From Treponema sp. (GTDB lineage Bacteria; Spirochaetota; Spirochaetia; Treponematales; Breznakiellaceae): 64,000 bases of DNA. The stretch is from NCBI GenBank assembly GCA_031281025.1, contig JAITFY010000097.1, forward strand, positions 1 through 64,000, written 5' to 3'. Under the pieces are notes generated by a model. It was not told where the DNA came from, made no database searches, and worked only from the letters and a program-made list of their open reading frames with translations. Below, piece by piece: positions 38,759-47,674 of this stretch. Numbering within the stretch: position 1 is the first letter of the stretch; every line of letters starts with the position of its first letter. A program made the translations under genes and the position numbers.

Positions 38759-40023
38759 TGATGCCTCGCTTTCGGCCTTTTTTAACGCCAATGGGGGGCG
38801 CTGTTTTTGTTATTACCCTGATCATTTTAATCCGCTCCCTCCTTCACCGTAATTCCTACGAAATTGTTCTTTCTTTTTTATTGCTATTTTTACTTTTGAT
38901 ACTTGGTGTTATTGGGGTGTGGAAATCGCGTAAACTAAAATCGTTGGAACCTAGCTGGAAGCCGCCTAACCCAATGACGGCTAACTTAAATCATGTTTGT
39001 TTGGACCAAACGCAGATTACCGGCCTTGAGGGTTCGTTGCCTCTTTTTTTTCGCCTGCACTTTTTTGTCCGGGGCCGTTTTTTCCCATGCGGCGGGAAAA
39101 AAAGCTGCCGTGTGTTTGTGGAAACTTCGGTGCCAAGAAAGGAAACCTCTGCGTTATTAGCGTTGGATTTTCCCATGTCGGGAGTGTTTCAGGGCGACGG
39201 CTATTGTCAGTTACGTGACATTTTTGGAATTTTTTCGTTTTCATGCGGATTGCCCCACAACAGAACCGTAAAAATAAGGAGCGCTCCGTGTTTTGGGAAA
39301 GAAATCAGGATAAATGCACAGTCCGGCGCAGAAGATCGCCGCAGCAAACCTTCCGTTGATGAAAAACGGTATTATATGCGTGAATACACTCCGGGCGATC
39401 GTATTCGTGACATCAATTGGAAAAGTTCTGATAAAATCGATACGCTTATTACCCGTATTTCTATGGACAATCAGGAAAAAATCAACCGGATAGAAATTCA
39501 TTTTCGTAATTATAAATCAGAAGAAAAAGGACAAAAAACTTCTCTTGAGGCTTTGTGGCTTTTGGATCGTGCCAAAGCAAGATTGGCTTATTTTTTAAGA
39601 AGCTTAATGGAATTGAGTTCTTCGTTTTTATTTGATGTCACTACAGCTCAGGGGAATTGGGAAATCGAAGATCAGGATGACCTTGAAGCTTTTTTTGATG
39701 AATTGGCAGGCTTTTCGTTTTTGCCGCCGCAGAGTGAACCGTTTGTCACAAAAGGTGCGGGAGATATGTATGTTTTTTCTACAGCGTGTGATATTGGGTT
39801 GCCCGGATTCATTCTTGTGAATAATCCAAGACCCATTACTGTGTTTATTGTACAACCTTTAGAAAAAGCTGCTGCGAATTCAGAAGTTGAAATTCTTTGT
39901 CTGAATGATTTTACCTTTAATGGATGCGAGCCTGATCTTCGCTGGTTTGCTGGATCAAAAATAAAACCGTTGGGAACCCAGGCAAATAAAATCGAGCTAT
40001 TTTATGCGGGGATAAAATTATGA
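38758..40023 (+). CDS. DUF58 domain protein
   Basis: MREYTPGDRIRDINWKSSDKIDTLITRIS; overlaps MoxR stop. Confidence 0.88.
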   Translation: MMPRFRPFLTPMGGAVFVITLIILIRSLLHRNSYEIVLSFLLLFLLLILGVIGVWKSRKLKSLEPSWKPPNPMTANLNHVCLDQTQITGLEGSLPLFFRLHFFVRGRFFPCGGKKSCRVFVETSVPRKETSALLALDFPMSGVFQGDGYCQLRDIFGIFSFSCGLPHNRTVKIRSAPCFGKEIRINAQSGAEDRRSKPSVDEKRYYMREYTPGDRIRDINWKSSDKIDTLITRISMDNQEKINRIEIHFRNYKSEEKGQKTSLEALWLLDRAKARLAYFLRSLMELSSSFLFDVTTAQGNWEIEDQDDLEAFFDELAGFSFLPPQSEPFVTKGAGDMYVFSTACDIGLPGFILVNNPRPITVFIVQPLEKAAANSEVEILCLNDFTFNGCEPDLRWFAGSKIKPLGTQANKIELFYAGIKL

Positions 40024-42335
40024 AAAGATCTTTAATTATTTTATTTTCACTGCGGTTGTTTTTATACTTTAGTGTTATAACATTGATCTTTATACATCCC
40101 GGTATTTCTGTATCATTTGATCGTATTGGATTGATACAGTGGTTTTTAGTAATTCCGCTTATGGCAATAACAGCTTTTATTCCTGAGCAGATTGTTAAAA
40201 TGCGTTATAAACGTATTTTTTATTTATCGTTTTTATCTGTACTTTCTTTGATTGCCGGTGTCTCAATCATTGGCGCTCTTAAGCTTTTTGCCGCAGGCTT
40301 AACAAGTTTTATGTTAACCGCACTTTTGTTTAATGAACACCGTACTTCGTTGTATGCCAGATTGGTTAAACTAACATCGCTTGAACCGTTCTTTTTTGCG
40401 TGGGTATGTTTGCGTCTGCTTTCACTGTCGCGATCCGGAGAAGATATTGCGGGACAGAGTATGATGCTTACTGAATTTATTCTTGTCTGGACAATGGTAG
40501 TTTTTTTATTGCATTGTGCAGTCATTTATTTATGTATTTATCCAAAAAGCTACAAGAGTGCATGGAAAGAAGGTCTCGTTTTTTTCTCTGGAGCATTGGC
40601 GCTTTTAATTGTTTTGCTTGTTGTTTTGCCCCAAGACTTTGTCCGCAATACGATAATTGACAATTTGCGTTCGGAAAGAATACCGCAAAAAATTGGTAAT
40701 TCGGATTTGGATCGGGGGATTCCGCAAAGAGGCGGCGGCCGTAGAACCTTGCCGCGGGGGCAAAACGGGCAAAACCAGAGTTTACGCGGACTTTCCGAAC
40801 ATGATTGGCCTGGCAGGGGAGGCGGCGCTGGCGAAACCCGTCAATATATGGTAAAAATTGTCGCATCACAAGTAGAACCTGTTTATATGGGCAATGTATT
40901 TCGCGGGCGCCTTGATCCTATAGATGGATTTTTATCAAGCCGTGAAGAGCCGCTTAACTATTTGGCTGAACAAAGGCTTTTTGTTACATGGTCTAACAAT
41001 GAGCCGGAAAATGATTTTGGCAGACAAAAACTGGAAGTTATTTCCCTTTCAACAATGCAGCAAAAATATTTGCCATGGCGTCCTGTTGTTGTCGATCCGA
41101 TTATACTAAATGAAAATGCCGGTCCTCTTAGATTTATTCATCAAGTTGTTTCAAACATCCATCTTGGCGATCCTTTGCTGCTTGTTTCTGCGCCAACGCG
41201 CCGTTTTAGCGAGCGTGAAAAAAATGCGCTTGCTCACTATCTGGAAATCCCGCTGGAAGCGGACGACATTCTGTTGTTTACTGGTTTTCTAAACGATGCG
41301 CTTGATACATGGCAAAAAAACAAGGAAGCAATTATTCGCAGTGACCGTTATCTGCAGGAAATATTTTCTGATACAAATTTGTTTAATGATTCCGGCACCA
41401 ATGAATATATGGAAATAATAATTGCCTTATTGGTAAGTTTTTCTCAATATCAATATAACCTTACTTATGGCAATGAGTATTCCATTGATGTGTTAAAATA
41501 TTTTCTTTTTGATTCCGAAGAAGGCGATTGTGTTGAGTTTTCCAATACTCTCGCCCTGCTTGGGCGGCTTGCGGGGATTCCTTCCCGTGTTGTAACCGGT
41601 TATCTTGTTGCGGATGGTTTACAAACGATGGCGCATCTTCGCGGTCTTGCTGCCTTACGTGAAAGTATTCCATACTTACAGCAATTTGATTTTAACGACC
41701 TTTTCCTTGTGACAAATATTCATGGTCATTCATGGACACAATTTTACATACCGGATTTTGGCTGGCTGGATTTTGAAGCGACATCTTTTTCACTGCCGCC
41801 AGAAGGCATGGGCGACTTTAACAACTGGGATGTAGTTATTCCGATATTGGACAGCGAACGGGTTTTCTCTCAATTAAGAAAATTCCCGTGGCGGGCAGTT
41901 GGCCGTGTTGCCATAACGCTGGTGGTCCTCGCAATCATTTCCGCCTATGCGTTACGTTACACCCGTGAACTTATCCTGTACATTGGCGCCCGCCGTGGCG
42001 GACGGAAAGGCGTGCGCAAAAGCGCGCGTTCTTTGTATCTGCTGCTTCTAACACGTCTTGCCGCAGACGGAAGCCCAATCAAGCCAGCTTCCAAAACAGC
42101 GTACGAGTACTCAGAGTTATTTGCAAATAGCTGTTCAAATGGTGAGTCACAATTTAAAACGTTTGCCGGCCTTTATTCAGAGCTTCGTTGGCGTCAATTT
42201 GTTAATCCTGCCGATGAAGATGAGCGTTATCAGCTTCTTCTTAATGAGTATGAAAAAATCCTGTCCATGCGGAAATCTGGGTTGCATCATGTAATAAAGA
42301 GAATATTTAGTTTACGGGGGCTGGCGTATTTATGA
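40020..42335 (+). CDS. Membrane transglutaminase-like protein (TgpA/DUF3488-type)
   Basis: Multiple N-terminal TMs; GDCVEFSNTLALLGRLAGIPSRVVTGYL, HGHSWTQFYIPDFGWLDFEAT. Confidence 0.9.
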   Translation: MKRSLIILFSLRLFLYFSVITLIFIHPGISVSFDRIGLIQWFLVIPLMAITAFIPEQIVKMRYKRIFYLSFLSVLSLIAGVSIIGALKLFAAGLTSFMLTALLFNEHRTSLYARLVKLTSLEPFFFAWVCLRLLSLSRSGEDIAGQSMMLTEFILVWTMVVFLLHCAVIYLCIYPKSYKSAWKEGLVFFSGALALLIVLLVVLPQDFVRNTIIDNLRSERIPQKIGNSDLDRGIPQRGGGRRTLPRGQNGQNQSLRGLSEHDWPGRGGGAGETRQYMVKIVASQVEPVYMGNVFRGRLDPIDGFLSSREEPLNYLAEQRLFVTWSNNEPENDFGRQKLEVISLSTMQQKYLPWRPVVVDPIILNENAGPLRFIHQVVSNIHLGDPLLLVSAPTRRFSEREKNALAHYLEIPLEADDILLFTGFLNDALDTWQKNKEAIIRSDRYLQEIFSDTNLFNDSGTNEYMEIIIALLVSFSQYQYNLTYGNEYSIDVLKYFLFDSEEGDCVEFSNTLALLGRLAGIPSRVVTGYLVADGLQTMAHLRGLAALRESIPYLQQFDFNDLFLVTNIHGHSWTQFYIPDFGWLDFEATSFSLPPEGMGDFNNWDVVIPILDSERVFSQLRKFPWRAVGRVAITLVVLAIISAYALRYTRELILYIGARRGGRKGVRKSARSLYLLLLTRLAADGSPIKPASKTAYEYSELFANSCSNGESQFKTFAGLYSELRWRQFVNPADEDERYQLLLNEYEKILSMRKSGLHHVIKRIFSLRGLAYL

Positions 42336-43633
42336 GTAATGCTAAATTTTATTTCTCGCAGAGGCGCAGAGACGCGGAGAACGCAGAGAAGAAAATTGGA
42401 ACTAACTTATTGTTAATTGCACTTGCAATTTTATCTTTGACAACCTGCTCGCGCAACTCAGACTGGGTTCAGTTTCGCGGCGAAGGCGGCAGGGGAGTTA
42501 GCTCTTCGCGAATAACTCCGCCGTTGGGATTGCGCTGGAAAATAAACCTTCAGGCCAACGATGAAACAATCCGTTCACTTAACCCGCCTGTAGTAATTGG
42601 TGATACAATTTATTTTGGTTCCGACGACGGCAATTTTTATGCCCTGGATGTAGAAAGCGGTTTTATGCGATGGGTATTCAAAAGCGGGGCGGAGATCAAC
42701 TCAATCCCTTATGCAGACAAGGATAAGGTTTACTTTGGCAGCAAGGACGGCAGGCTTTATGCTTTGTCACGCGAAACCGGGGAAGTAGAATGGACTTTTC
42801 AAACCATGAGTCAGATTAACTCGCAGGTGCAGCGTTACGGTGATTACATCATCTTTGTAGGAGACGCAGATGCCTTTTATTTTCTGTCTCCAGATGGCAT
42901 AGAACAATTTCGTATTATTAATCCGGGTTGGTATAATTACACTTTCCTGATAGCAGACGGCGTGATATATATGGCTACAGGCCCGCAGACAGAATTGATT
43001 GGTCCTTTTGATATCCATAAAAGAGATTTTTTATGGTTTTTAAATTACCGTGATCTTGATGCCTGGTGGTATTCTTTTTCTGCAGTTCGTGGAGATCTTT
43101 TATATTTTGGAACGGCAGATTTATTTACTAATTTTAGATTGACTAATATATCAAGAGGGATCAGATTTGGTTTTCATGCCTATAATCGTCATACCGGTGA
43201 ATTAGTCTGGCAGCAATACAAAGAAGGAGTATTAGATTCCATATATACAGAAGATCTGTGGAATTTTTTAATGAGATATTTTGATATATTGGATTTTATG
43301 GCTCCTACCATCTGGAGAGATTTAGTCATTTTTACCGGCGGGGATAATGTCGCCCGCGCGTTTGATGCCAACACCGGCAGCCTGCGATGGGAAAGGTATT
43401 TTAATACTCCGATAAGCTCTGCTCCCACTATTGCCGACGGCCGGGTCTACTTTGGTCTGCTTGGAGATTATTTTAACCCTCCGCAGTTGATTTGTATTTC
43501 GGCGCGGGATGGAAAATTGCTTTGGCAAATGGAAACCGAAGGTGCAATTTTATCCGCTCCGGTGATTGCCGGAAAAAGGGTAATTTTTGGCACCGACAAA
43601 AATATTTTTTACGTTCTGGAACAGGTGTTCTAA
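42332..43633 (+). CDS. PQQ-like beta-propeller repeat lipoprotein
   Basis: VIGDTIYFGSDDGNFYALDVESGFMRWVFKSGAEI repeats; lipobox LTTC; 4-nt overlap with upstream gene. Confidence 0.9.
   Translation: MSNAKFYFSQRRRDAENAEKKIGTNLLLIALAILSLTTCSRNSDWVQFRGEGGRGVSSSRITPPLGLRWKINLQANDETIRSLNPPVVIGDTIYFGSDDGNFYALDVESGFMRWVFKSGAEINSIPYADKDKVYFGSKDGRLYALSRETGEVEWTFQTMSQINSQVQRYGDYIIFVGDADAFYFLSPDGIEQFRIINPGWYNYTFLIADGVIYMATGPQTELIGPFDIHKRDFLWFLNYRDLDAWWYSFSAVRGDLLYFGTADLFTNFRLTNISRGIRFGFHAYNRHTGELVWQQYKEGVLDSIYTEDLWNFLMRYFDILDFMAPTIWRDLVIFTGGDNVARAFDANTGSLRWERYFNTPISSAPTIADGRVYFGLLGDYFNPPQLICISARDGKLLWQMETEGAILSAPVIAGKRVIFGTDKNIFYVLEQVF
42352..42391 (+). repeat. GCAGAGRCGCAGAG-type repeat forming codons 8-20 of the PQQ lipoprotein
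   Basis: ttctcgcagaggcgcagagacgcggagaacgcagagaa = FSQRRRDAENAEK. Confidence 0.75.
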
Positions 43634-43642
43634 AAGATTTAT

Positions 43643-44899
43643 ATGTCAGATTCAGTATTTTCTACATTAACAAAACTCAAAGGTAATCCGCGTGCATGTG
43701 TGTATACCGAGCCGCTTTGGGGTCTTTCCATGAATCTTTGTATGCCGTATTTATCGGTATATATGCTGGCGCTTGAATTAAGTGATACAAGGATTGGTTT
43801 TCTTGTATCAATAAATACATTGATGCAGGTGGCTTTTTCTTTTTTTGGCGGCCCCATTATTGATAAAATGGGCAGAAGAAAATCCACCTTTATTTTTGAT
43901 ATTATTGCCTGGTGTTTGCCTTCTTTAATTTGGTGGCAGGCGAAAGGTTTTTTATTTTTTTTGGCTGCGGCAATTCTTAACGGAGCCAATTCGATTACGG
44001 CAAATTCCTGGAATTGTCTTTTAATTGAAGATGCAGAAAAAAAACAGATAACTAAAATATTTTCGCTTGTTATTATTTGCGGGCATTTTTCTGCAATTTT
44101 TGCCCCAATAACTGCAGTATTAATTTCTAACCTTACGCTTGTTCCGGCAATTCGCATACTTTATCTAAACGCATTTATTTTAATGACGCTTAAAGTTATT
44201 ATCCTTTATTTTACATCAAAAGAAACAGCTATTGGAAATGTACGCTTGATTGATACCAAAGATAAAAACATTTTTCAACTTTTAGGCGGTTACCGTGATG
44301 TAGTAAAAATAATCCTGCAATCCCGCGGTATGGTATTTTCCATTTTGATTTCTGGTATTGGCTGGGTTGCGGGAATGATTAACAATACTTTCTGGCAGAT
44401 TATTGCCAATAAAAAATTGCTGGTTCCCGAAGCGATGCTTCCGCTTTTTAATGTGTTTAGATCTGTTATAGCGATTATTTTTCTTTTTTTCATTCTCCCC
44501 AGATTTCTTAAAGGTCTTTTAAAAGTCCCTCTTGTTTTTGCATTTACTTCTTTTTTTATTGGGCAGCTTTTGCTGATTCTGATACCTGTCGAAAGCGAAA
44601 TAAAATACCCGCTATTGTTAGTGTCACTTATGTTTGATGGTTTTGGTATTGGCGCTCTGGCTACATTATGTGATTCCATTATTGCAATTCATGTTAATCC
44701 CAATGAGCGTGCCAGAATTATGGCAATTCGTTTTATGTTCATCATGATTGTTTCCGCTCCCTTTGGTTTAATTGGCGGTATTCTTTCTGATATTTCCAGG
44801 AATTTGCCATTTGTATTGAATATGGTTATGCTTGCAATTGGCATTGTAATGACGCTGATTTACTATCGAAAAGAAAACGACCATTCCGCAGAACAATAA
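43643..44899 (+). CDS. MFS transporter
   Basis: About 12 hydrophobic segments; FFGGPIIDKMGRRKSTFIFD; NPNERARIMAIRFMF. Confidence 0.85.
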   Translation: MSDSVFSTLTKLKGNPRACVYTEPLWGLSMNLCMPYLSVYMLALELSDTRIGFLVSINTLMQVAFSFFGGPIIDKMGRRKSTFIFDIIAWCLPSLIWWQAKGFLFFLAAAILNGANSITANSWNCLLIEDAEKKQITKIFSLVIICGHFSAIFAPITAVLISNLTLVPAIRILYLNAFILMTLKVIILYFTSKETAIGNVRLIDTKDKNIFQLLGGYRDVVKIILQSRGMVFSILISGIGWVAGMINNTFWQIIANKKLLVPEAMLPLFNVFRSVIAIIFLFFILPRFLKGLLKVPLVFAFTSFFIGQLLLILIPVESEIKYPLLLVSLMFDGFGIGALATLCDSIIAIHVNPNERARIMAIRFMFIMIVSAPFGLIGGILSDISRNLPFVLNMVMLAIGIVMTLIYYRKENDHSAEQ

Positions 44900-44929
44900 A
44901 TGTTGCTTTCATTGTCATGTGTTTTATGG

Positions 44930-44935
44930 TATAAT
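44930..44935 (+). promoter_or_regulatory. Extended -10 (TGGTATAAT) 6 nt before ATG
   Basis: TATGGTATAAT gtatta ATG; no SD. Confidence 0.6.
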
Positions 44936-44941
44936 GTATTA

Positions 44942-45598
44942 ATGAAAACAATATTTGATCAAAGATATTCAAAACTTGGGCCTATTGTTGTAAAAGCTCT
45001 TAAATCCCGCTCATTTGATGCGTTTTATTTTGATGATACCGGCGAAGCGGTAAAAAAGGTTTTATCCCTTATCCCAAAAGATCATCTTGTATCATGGGGC
45101 GGTTCCAGAACATTGGTTGATCTTGGTATTTTGGAAGAGCTCTCAAACGAAGGTTACAATCTGCTGGATAGAGATAAAGCTTCCTCTCCGGAAGAACGCA
45201 CAGAGATAATGCGCCGCTCTCTGTTATGCGACACTTATCTTTCAGGTACAAATGCCATCAGTGAGGATGGCCAGCTTGTAAACATCGACGGGTTTGGAAA
45301 CCGTGTCGCTGCAATGACTTTTGGTCCCAAACAGGTAATTGTAGTGTGCGGCATGAACAAGGTTGCCAAAACTTGCAAAGATGCTCTTGTTCGTGTTAGA
45401 ACAACTGCCGCTCCCTTAAACATACAGCGGTTCCCAAATCTTAAAACCCCCTGCAGCGAAACAGGTACCTGTGCCGATATACAAGACAGCCGCTGTCTTG
45501 GCGCCGACACAATCTGTTCGTTTTTTGTAACCACACGGTTTTGCAAACCAGCAGGGCGGATAAAAGTGATTTTGATTGGCAAAGATTTGGGATTGTAG
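44942..45598 (+). CDS. LUD-domain (LutC/DUF162-like) protein
   Basis: VSWGGSRTLVDLGILEELSNEGYNLLDRD, YLSGTNAISEDGQLVNIDGFGNRVAAMTFGPKQVIVVCGMNK. Confidence 0.9.
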   Translation: MKTIFDQRYSKLGPIVVKALKSRSFDAFYFDDTGEAVKKVLSLIPKDHLVSWGGSRTLVDLGILEELSNEGYNLLDRDKASSPEERTEIMRRSLLCDTYLSGTNAISEDGQLVNIDGFGNRVAAMTFGPKQVIVVCGMNKVAKTCKDALVRVRTTAAPLNIQRFPNLKTPCSETGTCADIQDSRCLGADTICSFFVTTRFCKPAGRIKVILIGKDLGL

Positions 45599-45618
45599 AA
45601 AGGTAAATAACAAAAGCC

Positions 45619-46272
45619 ATGAAGTACCAAATTATTTATGCCGATCCGCCATGGAAATATTTATGGGGAACAGGAAAAAACGGCGGAAACTTTGCTCCAG
45701 AAAAGCATTATGAAACCATGACAACAGACGAGATTTGCAATCTTAATGTAAAACAAATGCGTGACAAAAACTGTGCATTGTTTTTATGGGCAACCATGCC
45801 TGCATTGCCGGATGCTTTTAAAGTTATGGATGCATGGGGATTTAAATATAAGACATGCGCTTTTTCTTGGGTAAAAATAAAAAAGGACGGATTACCCCTG
45901 CATGGAATGGGGAGTTATACCAAATCAAATATCGAAATATGTCTTTTGGGTAAACGCGGACATATAAAATCGGTTGACAAAACCGTACCACAAATTGTTA
46001 TGCACCCAAGATTGGGACATTCAATAAAACCCCCTGTTATCCGTGACAGGATAGTGCAGCTTTTTGGTAATCTAAAGCGCATCGAACTTTTTAGCAGACA
46101 GATAACTCCCGGATGGGATGCCGCCGGTTTTGGCATCGATGGAATATCATTACAGGAAAAAATCGACATTCTGATACAAGAAGATGAAAACTCATATTCT
46201 GACAGAATCAAAAAACAAGATGAAGTAATTCATGCAAAAAAAACTTCTGAAATGTCATTGTTTACAACATAA
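45619..46272 (+). CDS. MT-A70 family adenine methyltransferase
   Basis: IIYADPPWKYLWGTG, ALFLWATMPALPDAFKVMDAWGFKYKTCAFSWVK, HSIKPPVIRDRIVQLFG. Confidence 0.92.
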   Translation: MKYQIIYADPPWKYLWGTGKNGGNFAPEKHYETMTTDEICNLNVKQMRDKNCALFLWATMPALPDAFKVMDAWGFKYKTCAFSWVKIKKDGLPLHGMGSYTKSNIEICLLGKRGHIKSVDKTVPQIVMHPRLGHSIKPPVIRDRIVQLFGNLKRIELFSRQITPGWDAAGFGIDGISLQEKIDILIQEDENSYSDRIKKQDEVIHAKKTSEMSLFTT

Positions 46273-46321
46273 CAAATTCCAAATACATGCCAAAATAAAC
46301 TATTCTGGCATGTATTTTTGT

Positions 46322-46780
46322 TTATGCCGCATTGATCGTTATTGCTTTCTTTTGTGCTTCCGTACGTTTTTTAATTTCCAAACAGAGGATGCCGTTTTTG
46401 AAAGACGCATTAATCGCTTCTGGATTGGCATTTTTTGGTAACCTGAAAGTGCGGCTGAAAGAACAGAGACGCCGTTCCTTGATTAAAAAAACGCCCTGTT
46501 TTTCGTCAATCTTTTTCTCTTCTTGCTTATCCATTTCTTGTTTGGAAGCAATGATCAGATTTGAATCGTCCATGTGAACATCGATGTCTTTTTCATCATA
46601 ACCGGGCAATTCCATTTCCAAAACATAAGCGCCGTCAATTTCCCGGACATCTACCACAGGCATGTGGTTAAACATTCTTGTTGCCGGCGGAAGCAGCGAG
46701 TCCAAAGACTCAAGGCAGTTGCCAAACTCATTCATGATGTTTTGAATTGTGTTTGGGCGATAAAACGTTAAAGTTTTCAT
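46322..46780 (-). CDS. Hsp20/alpha-crystallin small heat-shock protein
   Basis: PVVDVREIDGAYVLEMELPGYDEKDIDVHMDDSNLIIASKQ, FSRTFRLPKNANPEAINASFKNGILCLEIKK; start MKTLTFYRP with SD aagga. Confidence 0.93.
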   Translation of the reverse strand: MKTLTFYRPNTIQNIMNEFGNCLESLDSLLPPATRMFNHMPVVDVREIDGAYVLEMELPGYDEKDIDVHMDDSNLIIASKQEMDKQEEKKIDEKQGVFLIKERRLCSFSRTFRLPKNANPEAINASFKNGILCLEIKKRTEAQKKAITINAA

Positions 46781-46808
46781 GGTTTTTTCCTTATCCAACG
46801 GGATTATT

Positions 46809-46861
46809 GGAACGATGTTCCTGGAACTACGTTCTTTGCAGTATTTCCGGTTCAACGAACC
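46809..46861. promoter_or_regulatory. Three 13-nt 5-3-5 palindromes upstream of hsp20
   Basis: GGAACgatGTTCC (46809), GGAACtacGTTCt (46823), GGTTCaacGAACC (46849). Confidence 0.6.
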
Positions 46862-47059
46862 AGCCCCCTTTCGGCGGGAAACTGCTTGTCCTCGTCGACA
46901 CAGATATATTAGCAGGAATTATGCCAAGTTATTTATCCGCAAACACCTCTAAAACAGGTTATTTTACATGCTTTTTTGAATACAGGTGTCTAAAAACTGA
47001 TAGAAAAAATATTTTCTGGTAATAATGATACATAGAGCGTAAAAATACTTTAAATTGGG

Positions 47060-47644
47060 TCAATTTGATACAATAGCAAAAAACCTCTCTATCTCGCGCA
47101 TTTTTTCTTCCGTATACTCACGTCCAGAATCGATTTTTTCAATTTCAAAATGTTTGCTTACTTCAAAACCACATACTTCAAGTGTGTTTTTGATAAACGC
47201 TCCCCGGACTGGGTTTTGCAGATAGTCGTTAAAAAATACTGAAGGCACAGACATTGTGGTGATAACAACGGCTTTCTTCCCTGTGATAAGGCCGGACAAT
47301 GAACCGTCTTCCGCCAAGGTATATGCCCAGCCCGGCAATAACACCTTGTCCCAAAAACCCTTTAAAATGGCGGGCATATTTCCCCACCAAACCGGAAACA
47401 GGATTACCAGCATATCTGCATTTGTTATCATCTTTTTATATTTTTCTACCAGCTTGTCTGTGGTTTTCCCTTTGCTCCACAGTTTTAGATCATCCGTATA
47501 CATAACCGGATCAAACTTATCATTGATAAGATCGATTGTTTCCACCGTGTGGCCTTTGCCGGTAAGAACTTTACGGATCATTGCTGCCGCATTTGTATTG
47601 AAGCTTTCCCTGTAAGGATGGCTTTCGATTATGAGAAACTGCAT
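47060..47644 (-). CDS. Flavodoxin-fold NAD(P)H oxidoreductase (quinone reductase family)
   Basis: IIESHPYRESFNTNAA, ILFPVWWGNMPAILKGFWDKVLLPGWAY. Confidence 0.9.
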   Translation of the reverse strand: MQFLIIESHPYRESFNTNAAAMIRKVLTGKGHTVETIDLINDKFDPVMYTDDLKLWSKGKTTDKLVEKYKKMITNADMLVILFPVWWGNMPAILKGFWDKVLLPGWAYTLAEDGSLSGLITGKKAVVITTMSVPSVFFNDYLQNPVRGAFIKNTLEVCGFEVSKHFEIEKIDSGREYTEEKMREIERFFAIVSN

Positions 47645-47674
47645 TTTTCTGCTCCTTATTTAACCAATGGATTA

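Noticed and set aside
46841-46900. GGTTCAACGAACC and nearby GC-rich bases as a tRNA T-arm
   Set aside because: No cloverleaf or acceptor stem could be built around it.
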